From: Alphaproteobacteria bacterium
GTDB lineage: Bacteria > Pseudomonadota > Alphaproteobacteria > Rs-D84
NCBI GenBank assembly: GCA_016301865.1
Contig: JAEDOP010000059.1
Span: 1 to 5,472 of the forward strand
Direction of reading: 5' to 3'
Length of the DNA stretch: 5,472 nucleotides
Shown: positions 1-5,472 of the stretch, in pieces
Layout of the letters: each line of letters opens with the position of its first letter
How positions within the stretch are numbered: position 1 is the first letter of the stretch
Position numbers and translations under genes: made by a program
Notes under the pieces: generated by a model
Seen by the model: only the letters and a program-made list of their open reading frames with translations
Database searches by the model: none
What the model was told of the DNA's origin: nothing

Positions 1-815
1 AAGCGTTCTTTCAGGTCTGCGCGAATTTGATTCAAGGCCTGCAATACACTGGGCATCGGTGTCGCATAGTGTGTATTTGGATACACCACCACCCGTTCTA
101 GTTTCTGTAATTTTGCCCCAGTCAACGTATCAAATTCCCAAACTTCTTCGATTTCATCGCCCCAGAACGATAATTTCCACCCCCGGTCTTGGGCATGCGA
201 CGGGAACAAATCCAGCGTATCCCCACGCACACGAAACGCCCCACGTTCAAATGCGGTATCATTTCGCTTGTACTGAATATCCACCAACGCGCGCATCACA
301 TCACGCATTGACATCACATCGCCCGCCTTTAACACCAATTTCATACCCGCATATTGTTCGGGCGAACCCATACCATAAATCGATGACACAGACGACACAA
401 CCACAACATCGCGTTCTTCCAGCATGGCGCGCGTCGCACTGTGACGCATACGGTCCAATTGTTCATTAATCGATGCATCTTTGTCGATATAGGTATCGGT
501 TGTCGGCATATATGCCTCTGGCTGATAATAATCATAGTACGACACAAAATATTCCACATGATTACGCGGAAAGAACGACTTCATTTCCGTATATAATTGC
601 GCCGCCAGAATTTTATTCGGTGCCATAATCAACGCCGGTCGTCCCAGTTTTGCAATAACATTTGCCATGGTAAATGTTTTACCAGACCCCGTCACCCCCA
701 ACAATACCTGGGATTGTTTTCCAGCATTCACCCCATCTACCAACTCAGCAATTGCCGTTGGCTGGTCCCCCATCGGCTGATAAGAACTTTCAAGATAAAA
801 TTCCGCACGTTTCAT
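1..815 (-). CDS. uvrB: UvrABC excinuclease subunit B, N-terminal part (runs off left edge)
   Basis: UvrB is the DNA-damage-verifying helicase-like subunit of nucleotide excision repair. It is loaded by UvrA, opens DNA at the lesion and recruits the UvrC nuclease in the cytoplasm. I translated the minus strand from the ATG at 815-813 and obtain 271 complete codons with no stop before the window edge, about 40% of the usual 660-700 residues. Visible features are the family's N-terminal 'YQPMGDQPTAI' (residues 12-22), a Walker A loop GVTGSGKT (40-47), 'APNKILAAQLY' (65-75), and the lesion-probing beta-hairpin region 'YYDYYQPEAYMPTTDTYI' (93-110) followed by DKDASIN. Domain 2 follows, with 'RGAFRVRGDTLDLFP' (191-205), ending at 'YPNTHYATP' (245-253). 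Helicase motifs V and VI and the C-terminal UVR domain lie outside. An in-frame GTG at 827-825 would add four residues (VNKK). I prefer the ATG because UvrB proteins start about this close to the GDQP motif. It is divergent from the AsmA gene, with its start 57 bp away. Neither start has a clear Shine-Dalgarno. Confidence 0.97.
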   Translation of the reverse strand, partial: MKRAEFYLESSYQPMGDQPTAIAELVDGVNAGKQSQVLLGVTGSGKTFTMANVIAKLGRPALIMAPNKILAAQLYTEMKSFFPRNHVEYFVSYYDYYQPEAYMPTTDTYIDKDASINEQLDRMRHSATRAMLEERDVVVVSSVSSIYGMGSPEQYAGMKLVLKAGDVMSMRDVMRALVDIQYKRNDTAFERGAFRVRGDTLDLFPSHAQDRGWKLSFWGDEIEEVWEFDTLTGAKLQKLERVVVYPNTHYATPMPSVLQALNQIRADLKER

Positions 816-822
816 TTTTTTA

Positions 823-852
823 TTCACAACATTAATTATAATCCATTATAAT
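823..852 (+). promoter_or_regulatory. Putative sigma-70-type promoter of the AsmA-family gene
   Basis: TTCACA (823-828, five of six matches to TTGACA) is followed after 18 bp by a perfect TATAAT (847-852). Transcription would begin near 859-860, just before the Shine-Dalgarno, giving a leader of about 14 nt. The element overlaps the minus-strand uvrB promoter and its transcribed leader, so polymerase binding in the two directions is probably mutually exclusive. Inferred from consensus match. Confidence 0.55.
835..852. repeat. Tandem self-complementary octamer ATTATAAT x2, 10 bp apart
   Basis: ATTATAAT occurs at 835-842 and 845-852, separated by CC. The octamer is its own reverse complement, so each copy presents TATAAT on both strands. 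The 10 bp period puts both copies on the same face of the helix. It sits exactly between the divergent uvrB and AsmA-family genes and forms the -10 elements of their putative promoters. Confidence 0.8.
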
Positions 853-862
853 GAAAACACAA
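835..862 (-). promoter_or_regulatory. Putative uvrB promoter
   Basis: On the minus strand a perfect TATAAT (840-835) lies 16 bp downstream of TTGTGT (862-857), a partial match to TTGACA. This predicts a start of transcription near 828, at or next to the alternative GTG start codon. A second perfect TATAAT at 850-845 would start transcription near 838, giving a leader of about 23 nt to the ATG at 815; its -35 (TTCCCG, 873-868, spacer 17) is weak. I see no GTTC-N7-GTTC or GAAC-N7-GTTC motif, so there is no visible alphaproteobacterial LexA (SOS) operator. Inferred from sigma-70 consensus only. Confidence 0.5.
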
Positions 863-867
863 GGGGA
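861..867 (+). promoter_or_regulatory. Ribosome binding site of the AsmA-family gene
   Basis: AAGGGGA, a close match to the Shine-Dalgarno AAGGAGG, ends 5 nt before the ATG at 873. It fixes that ATG as the start, rather than the other-frame ATG at 851, which lies inside the promoter. Confidence 0.8.
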
Positions 868-872
868 CGGGA

Positions 873-3347
873 ATGGCATTAAAACCCAGACACAAACGCA
901 GAATATTCTGGACGCTGATATGCACCATCGGCGCATTTGCTTTGGCTGTCATAATTATCCCACCGATGATAACCCTGAACAAATTTCGTCCAATAATCGA
1001 ACGTTCGATTTACGACCAAATGGCTGTACCTGCAAAACTAAATGGCGACATTCATTTCAGTCTGATTGGTGGCGCAACAATTGTGGCACACGATGTTGTC
1101 GTGCCGACGGCACGCATTGGTTCTGTGATGCTGTCTGTTCCATTTCATGATTTATTCGATATGGAACACGCCCATTTAAAGAATGCAGTTATTATCTATG
1201 ACGCTGATATAAAAATCGACAAACTATCCCCTATGGGCCTTAATCACACCCTTGAAATATACAACAGTAACATTGAATTTATGGGATTAAAATTCCGCAT
1301 AATTCGCGCAGAATTTTCAAACGGCGAATTTCACGGCATTATCCGTACATCCGAACAAAAATACGATGTTGAATTTATCGGCGACACATTTAATATCAAG
1401 AATAAAAATAACAACCTGGACATCACCGGCCAAATGTATTCAGACGGCACAATCCGTGGCCACCTGTCTATTGAAACCGCCAACATAAATTCATGGTTTG
1501 GATTTGACGCCCCAAAAACAGACCAACCAATCAAACTAACCGCAAACTTTGAATGGGATGGTGGCAACGGATATAAACTGATGAACATAAACACAGACAA
1601 CGTATCTGGCAATATCGATGTTCTGCCCACCGGTGAAAAGAATATACAACTTGTCTCGGACAATACCGACTATGACTTTTCATTTCTGATAACACCGGGA
1701 AAATTAATCAACAAAACCAATTTGAATCTTGATTTTTATGGCAATCTAACATTTGCCAATCACAAATTCAATCACCTGCGGATTCAGGCAACCGGCACAT
1801 CTGACAAATTACAAATTGCCAATATTGTCGCCGATGATATTGCAATCACTGGTGGTACAATTACCGCCAACGGCGCTGAAAATATAATGATAACAATGCC
1901 CATTAACGGCACAAATTCTATGTGCTTGTTTTCCGGCACACCAACCAATTGGACATGCTCCATGTTCACATATGGCGACTTGTCGGGCCACCTGTCTGTT
2001 GATGGCGACAAATTTAACATATCGGTCCAATCCAGCAACCCCATGCCAACGGATGACACATTTATAAAAATGATAAAAAAACTGGGCACATCTGGTCGCA
2101 TTGATTTTCAGTTTTCCGACATTGGTGGTACATACGAAATCAACGGCGACAAAACACATGCTGAATATAACTTTGCAAAAAACAAAACCCTGGCATTTAT
2201 GGGGGCGCACATCCCATTTCTGCCTGACTTTATGAAAGACGCATACGGTGATTTTGCATGGCGTGGTGGCATGTTAACATTTACCCCATACGACGGCACA
2301 TGGCAACTGTCCCAATATGACAATTACTTTCACCTGTCCGGCCACAGTTTCAAGGCCTGGCTGCCAAACATTGATTTACAATCCGTAAACGATTCCGAAT
2401 ACACTGTTTCTGGATTCTACCAAGACGGTCAAATATCCAACCTGACGATAAAAATAAACGATCATGAATTTACCGGCAGTGCATCAAACAACAGTATCAC
2501 ACTGCACACACCACAACTATCAATCGATGCATTCAAGAATCGTGCATTTATTGATAACTATGCCGAACTTGAATTTCGCACCAACAAACCATTGTTGGTA
2601 TTATTTGGCATTCCGGCAAACATTGCATTATCTGCCGAACGATTAATATACAACGACAATGAATACAACAACTTTGTTTATTCATTAAAGCCAAACGCCC
2701 AGACATTTTCAATCATGGACGCATCACGTGGTAACATGTTGACCACAATTGAACGCGACAAAATTAATTATGAAATTTTTGCACAGTTAAATCGCTTTGT
2801 CATAAACGGTTATTTGTTATCCGATAATATGCCATTAAACATCCGCGACACGACGATAACCGGCCAAATTGAAATGACAACATCGGGCCAAATCGCACAC
2901 GATATTTATTACAACCTGCGCGGCACACTGGATTTAACATTTGACGGCGGTTATTTATCAGGTCTTGGGATTGATGGTTTCTATGCATCGGCTGAAAACA
3001 TAACATCCCTGAACGCAGAATATGCATTATCACGCGCGCTAAGCGGGGGCGAAACCGCGCTAAAACAAATACAGATTATTGGCGACTATGAACGCGGCAA
3101 CTTTATCACCACTGCGCCAACAACAATCGCAATGCGACACACAACCGGCATTGGTGGCTTTGCAATAACCGACGGATATATGACGGCTGAATTTGATTTA
3201 ACCCTGCGTGGCACAGCCCCCACCCCCGCAACAATTCAATTAAGCATTATCCCAGACGGCATGCGTGAATATTCACTGTCCGATATAATGCGTCAAATTG
3301 ACCCTGGCTTTATGCGTGCATTTGTAAAAACGCATAATAAATTTTAA
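873..3347 (+). CDS. AsmA-family inner-membrane-anchored periplasmic protein
   Basis: This is an intact 824-residue gene. Residues 1-10 are basic (several K/R), and residues about 11-34 form one hydrophobic helix without a clear cleavage site. It should therefore be a signal anchor with the body in the periplasm. After the anchor comes the AsmA-type N-terminal pattern: 'LNKFRPIIERSI' (35-46), then 'LNGDIHFSLIGGATIVAHDVVV' (56-77, split between strands). A long stretch rich in alternating hydrophobic/polar beta strands follows, with many N, D, T and G. The C-terminal 150 residues resemble the AsmA C-terminal domain: 'GGYLSGLGIDGFYASAEN', then 'LSGGETALKQIQIIGDYERG', and an amphipathic end. Relatives such as AsmA, YhdP, YdbH and TamB span the periplasm and take part in phospholipid transport or outer-membrane homeostasis; that role here is by family analogy. 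Size is within the AsmA range. Its start is fixed by a strong Shine-Dalgarno. No terminator follows the stop. I cannot tell which AsmA subfamily it belongs to. Confidence 0.85.
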   Translation: MALKPRHKRRIFWTLICTIGAFALAVIIIPPMITLNKFRPIIERSIYDQMAVPAKLNGDIHFSLIGGATIVAHDVVVPTARIGSVMLSVPFHDLFDMEHAHLKNAVIIYDADIKIDKLSPMGLNHTLEIYNSNIEFMGLKFRIIRAEFSNGEFHGIIRTSEQKYDVEFIGDTFNIKNKNNNLDITGQMYSDGTIRGHLSIETANINSWFGFDAPKTDQPIKLTANFEWDGGNGYKLMNINTDNVSGNIDVLPTGEKNIQLVSDNTDYDFSFLITPGKLINKTNLNLDFYGNLTFANHKFNHLRIQATGTSDKLQIANIVADDIAITGGTITANGAENIMITMPINGTNSMCLFSGTPTNWTCSMFTYGDLSGHLSVDGDKFNISVQSSNPMPTDDTFIKMIKKLGTSGRIDFQFSDIGGTYEINGDKTHAEYNFAKNKTLAFMGAHIPFLPDFMKDAYGDFAWRGGMLTFTPYDGTWQLSQYDNYFHLSGHSFKAWLPNIDLQSVNDSEYTVSGFYQDGQISNLTIKINDHEFTGSASNNSITLHTPQLSIDAFKNRAFIDNYAELEFRTNKPLLVLFGIPANIALSAERLIYNDNEYNNFVYSLKPNAQTFSIMDASRGNMLTTIERDKINYEIFAQLNRFVINGYLLSDNMPLNIRDTTITGQIEMTTSGQIAHDIYYNLRGTLDLTFDGGYLSGLGIDGFYASAENITSLNAEYALSRALSGGETALKQIQIIGDYERGNFITTAPTTIAMRHTTGIGGFAITDGYMTAEFDLTLRGTAPTPATIQLSIIPDGMREYSLSDIMRQIDPGFMRAFVKTHNKF

Positions 3348-3694
3348 TTTGATTTATTATCCATAAATTCTTGGCGCGAAACAATACGTCCTGTGGCATC
3401 TGCATAGTATGTATATCGTCCCGCACGCACGCTATGATACCCGTTTGAATAAAATCTAATTCCACGCCGTCCCCGCAACAGCACAGAATTTTTTCCAATC
3501 AAATCCGCACGCCCCCCAAACAAAACTTTTCCAATATATTGCCACAATCCATGTGTTGCATACGGTGCAAACAGAACACCACCACGTTGTTCCAGACGTG
3601 AAAAATTATAACGCTCGCAGTGCATTTTTAATTTACCACTTTGGTATTGATTCAGTCCCATCAATTCACACAGTTTATTTATATTTTTGTGCAT
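3344..3694 (-). CDS. Small basic protein of unknown function
   Basis: This encodes 116 residues that I do not recognise. The start is the ATG at 3694-3692. It has an upstream AAGAGAG at 5 nt spacing and lies about 21 nt downstream of the start predicted from a good promoter. A longer version from the GTG at 3718-3716 is unlikely because that codon falls at or upstream of the predicted transcript start. The protein is strongly basic (12 R and 7 K against 3 D and 4 E) and has no transmembrane segment or signal peptide. It has a helical-looking N-terminus (residues 1-37) and a glycine/arginine-rich, beta-like centre ('VLLRGRRGIRFYSNGYHSVR', 71-90). The end is aromatic ('GRYTYYADATGRIVSRQEF', 92-110). 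The charge suggests possible nucleic-acid or acidic-partner binding, but this is inference only. Its TAA overlaps the convergent AsmA-family stop. Own promoter, Shine-Dalgarno and a separate transcription unit after the aspS terminator make a real gene likely; it may be lineage-restricted. Confidence 0.7.
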   Translation of the reverse strand: MHKNINKLCELMGLNQYQSGKLKMHCERYNFSRLEQRGGVLFAPYATHGLWQYIGKVLFGGRADLIGKNSVLLRGRRGIRFYSNGYHSVRAGRYTYYADATGRIVSRQEFMDNKSN

Positions 3695-3699
3695 ATATT

Positions 3700-3706
3700 C
3701 TCTCTT
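3700..3706 (-). promoter_or_regulatory. Ribosome binding site of the small basic protein gene
   Basis: On the minus strand AAGAGAG (3706-3700) lies 5 nt before the ATG at 3694. The purine run and spacing support this start over the upstream in-frame GTG at 3718. Confidence 0.55.
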
Positions 3707-3721
3707 ATTTTCATGCACAAA

Positions 3722-3749
3722 ATTATATATATATAAACACCTTTGCCAA
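3722..3749 (-). promoter_or_regulatory. Promoter of the small basic protein gene
   Basis: On the minus strand TTGGCA (3749-3744, five of six to TTGACA) is followed after 16 bp by a perfect TATAAT (3727-3722). The spacer is an alternating AT tract (about 3724-3735), which should melt easily. The predicted transcript start is near 3715. This is the best-looking promoter in the window and lies just after the aspS terminator, so the small gene is its own transcription unit. Confidence 0.6.
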
Positions 3750-3765
3750 CAGGTATGAATTCCAC

Positions 3766-3794
3766 AAAAAAATCCCAGCGTTGCTGGGATTTTT
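3766..3794 (-). terminator. Intrinsic terminator of aspS, symmetric enough to act in both directions
   Basis: A 12-bp perfect stem (3768-3779 with 3783-3794; core TCCCAGC/GCTGGGA) closes a 3-nt loop. On the minus strand it begins 5 nt after the aspS stop codon and ends in a run of seven U (3772-3766), the classical rho-independent form. On the plus strand the same hairpin is followed by GTTTTT, so it could also stop transcripts that arrive from the AsmA-family gene and protect aspS from antisense transcription. Confidence 0.9.
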
Positions 3795-3798
3795 GTTT

Positions 3799-5472
3799 TT
3801 AGTTTTTCTTGCGAACCTGAATATGAACTTCGCGTAACTGCTTTTCCGTCACAGTTGTCGGCGCCCCCATCATCAGGTCTTGTCCACGTTGATTGGTTGG
3901 GAAAATCACCACCTGGCGCAGATTTGGTTCATCCAACATAATCTGAACCAATCGGTCCAAACCAAACGCGCATCCACCGTGCGGTGGCGCGCCATATTGG
4001 AACGCGGTGTACATACCACCAAATTTTTCCTTAACAACCTCTTCACTGTACCCTGTGATGTCAAAGCACTTTAACATAACCTCTGGGTTAAAGTTACGCA
4101 AACCACCACTGCAAATTTCTGCACCATTTAACACCATGTCAAACTGTGCAGCCTTGATTTCCAATGGATTTTTAGTATTCAATTCTTCCAACGTTGCCAT
4201 CGGGAACGAGAATGGATTATGCGTAAACGCAATCCCTGTTGGTGATTCTTCATCCGCTTCAAAGAATGGGAATTCTTCTATCCAACAGAATCTAAATTCC
4301 TTCTCGTCAATCAGACCTAAATCATCGCCCAACTTGTTGCGCAACTTGCCCGCCGCCTTGGCTGCGGTATTTTTTTCATCGCAAACAAAGAACAATGATG
4401 AATTATCACCGGCAATTTCACGCAGTTTCGCAATGCGTTCCGCGTCTAACTTTTTCGCAACTGGCCCTTTGGCTTCATCTGCAAAAATGATATATCCCAA
4501 TCCGCCCAATTCCAATTCTTTGACCGCGAATTCACCCAATTTATCAAACCAAGAACGTGGTTTATCGGCCGAATTTGGTGCTGGGATTGCGCGCACAACA
4601 CTGCCGTTTTCAATGGCACTCGCAAAGATTCCAAAATCAGACCCACGGAAAATTTCCGTCACATCATGAATGACGATTGGGTTGCGCAAATCTGGTTTAT
4701 CCGAACCATATTTCAGCATCGCTTCGTCAAATGGAATATGTGGAATATCCGCGCAAATCTTTGCCCCTGGGACAAATTCGCGAATTAATTCTGGCATTAA
4801 TTTATTACCAACCGCCTGAATATCCGGCAGGTCCACAAACGACATTTCCAAATCCAACTGATAGAATTCCAACAATCTGTCTGCGCGCAAATCTTCATCA
4901 CGGAAACATGGCGCAATCTGGAAATAGCGATCAAACCCAGAAATCTGGATAAACTGTTTAAACTGCTGTGGTGCCTGTGGCAACGCATAGAACAGACCAT
5001 GATGATTACGACTGGGGACAATAAAGTCACGCGCCCCCTCTGGACTTGACGCGGTCAAAATTGGCGTCTGAAATTCTGAAAATCCCATATCCCACATTTT
5101 ATCGCGCAGAAATTTCATCACACGATTACGGAACAAAATATTCTTGTGCAAACTTTCGCGACGCAAATCGATATATCGATACTTTAATCTTAAATCTTCT
5201 GCGACTGAATCATCATCACCAAACACCTGGAATGGCAACACATCTGAACTGGTCAACACTTCGAACGACGTCGCCTGAATTTCAATACCACCTGTTGGGA
5301 TTTTATCATTAATGGCCGACGCGTCACGTGCAACAACCGTGCCAACAACCTTAATCACAGATTCCGGGCGCACTTTTTCCAACGCTTCATTACCACCATC
5401 GAAAACAATCTGTGTAATACCATAATTATCGCGCAGGTCAACGAACATCAACGCGCCATGGTCACGCTTACG
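3799..5472 (-). CDS. aspS: Aspartyl-tRNA synthetase, missing its first ~25-33 residues (runs off right edge)
   Basis: AspRS charges tRNA-Asp with aspartate in the cytoplasm (class IIb synthetase). The open frame continues to the window edge, with 557 residues visible against about 590 for the bacterial family. The leucine codon TTG at 5451 is not the start, because RKRDHGA, part of the family's anticodon-binding domain, precedes it in frame. In order: the OB-fold anticodon-binding domain to about visible residue 85; 'LRLKYRYIDLRR'; motif 1 around 'MGFSEFQTPILT'; the substrate loop 'ALPQAPQQFKQ'; and motif 2 'CFRDEDLRADR' (about 189-199). Next come the bacterial GAD insertion domain, 'THNPFSFP', 'NGAEICSGGLRN', and motif 3 'HGGCAFGLDRL' near the C-terminus. 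The conserved end 'NQRGQDLMMGAPTTV' is present. QAPQQFKQ and CSGGLRN resemble alphaproteobacterial enzymes. His in 'RDHG' and Ser in 'ARDASAIN' suggest a non-discriminating AspRS that also charges tRNA-Asn. A strong terminator follows the stop codon. No frameshift is seen. Confidence 0.97.
   Translation of the reverse strand, partial: RKRDHGALMFVDLRDNYGITQIVFDGGNEALEKVRPESVIKVVGTVVARDASAINDKIPTGGIEIQATSFEVLTSSDVLPFQVFGDDDSVAEDLRLKYRYIDLRRESLHKNILFRNRVMKFLRDKMWDMGFSEFQTPILTASSPEGARDFIVPSRNHHGLFYALPQAPQQFKQFIQISGFDRYFQIAPCFRDEDLRADRLLEFYQLDLEMSFVDLPDIQAVGNKLMPELIREFVPGAKICADIPHIPFDEAMLKYGSDKPDLRNPIVIHDVTEIFRGSDFGIFASAIENGSVVRAIPAPNSADKPRSWFDKLGEFAVKELELGGLGYIIFADEAKGPVAKKLDAERIAKLREIAGDNSSLFFVCDEKNTAAKAAGKLRNKLGDDLGLIDEKEFRFCWIEEFPFFEADEESPTGIAFTHNPFSFPMATLEELNTKNPLEIKAAQFDMVLNGAEICSGGLRNFNPEVMLKCFDITGYSEEVVKEKFGGMYTAFQYGAPPHGGCAFGLDRLVQIMLDEPNLRQVVIFPTNQRGQDLMMGAPTTVTEKQLREVHIQVRKKN

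Noticed and set aside
59..469. 136-codon open frame on the plus strand near the left edge
   Set aside because: It is the antisense shadow of uvrB, whose conserved motifs are read on the other strand; the product is His/Pro/Thr-rich and unlike a folded protein.
816..872. SOS (LexA) operator expected upstream of uvrB
   Set aside because: No GTTC-N7-GTTC or GAAC-N7-GTTC pattern and no E. coli-type CTG-N10-CAG is present in the intergenic region.
873..3347. Horizontal acquisition of the AsmA-family gene because its codon use differs from aspS
   Set aside because: The C-rich codon use matches the strand-wide skew that also covers the neighbouring genes, so transfer is not needed to explain it.
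3695..3718. N-terminally longer version of the small basic protein, from GTG at 3718
   Set aside because: The GTG lies at or before the predicted transcript start and has no Shine-Dalgarno, whereas the ATG at 3694 has both a leader and AAGAGAG.
3721..3738. AT microsatellite as a possible attachment or recombination site
   Set aside because: The alternating AT run is short and fits the spacer and -10 of the small gene's promoter; no integrase, tRNA gene or flanking repeat is nearby.
3553..3837. 94-codon plus-strand frame across the intergenic region before aspS
   Set aside because: It runs through the small gene's promoter, the terminator hairpin and the end of aspS, and has no ribosome site; noncoding explanations account for the region.
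4007..4669. 220-codon open frame on the plus strand, opposite aspS
   Set aside because: It lies wholly antisense to a well-conserved aspS; the product is Ser/Asn/Pro-rich without a domain or Shine-Dalgarno, typical of a shadow frame.

Overview
This 5.5 kb window looks like ordinary chromosomal housekeeping DNA from a Gram-negative bacterium with moderately low GC (roughly 43-48% in the lines I counted). An alphaproteobacterium, probably from an uncultured AT-richer lineage, fits best. The AspRS has alphaproteobacterial-style signatures (QAPQQFKQ, 'IAPCFRDED', 'EICSGGLRN'), and the AsmA-like protein implies an outer membrane. I see no mobile element, CRISPR array, tRNA, rRNA or phage gene.

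Layout. (1) 1-815, minus strand: the N-terminal 271 codons of uvrB (excision-repair helicase subunit), running off the left edge. (2) 816-872: a compact divergent intergenic region. It holds two copies of the self-complementary octamer ATTATAAT, which can supply -10 elements in both directions. (3) 873-3347, plus strand: an intact 824-residue AsmA-family inner-membrane-anchored protein. (4) 3344-3694, minus strand: a small, strongly basic 116-residue protein of unknown family. It has its own good promoter and Shine-Dalgarno, and ends tail-to-tail with the AsmA gene on a shared TTAA. (5) 3766-3794: a 12-bp-stem intrinsic terminator for aspS that also reads as a terminator on the plus strand. 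(6) 3799-5472, minus strand: aspS (aspartyl-tRNA synthetase), lacking only about its first 25-33 codons beyond the right edge.

Functionally the genes are independent: DNA repair, envelope biogenesis or lipid homeostasis, an orphan small protein, and translation. No shared pathway is apparent. The plus strand is richer in C than G even inside the plus-strand AsmA gene, so the minus strand is probably the leading strand of replication.

The points most worth a second look are the symmetric divergent promoter, the orphan basic small protein with its antisense arrangement, and AspRS residues that predict a non-discriminating enzyme. I did not find convincing evidence of a new multi-gene system.
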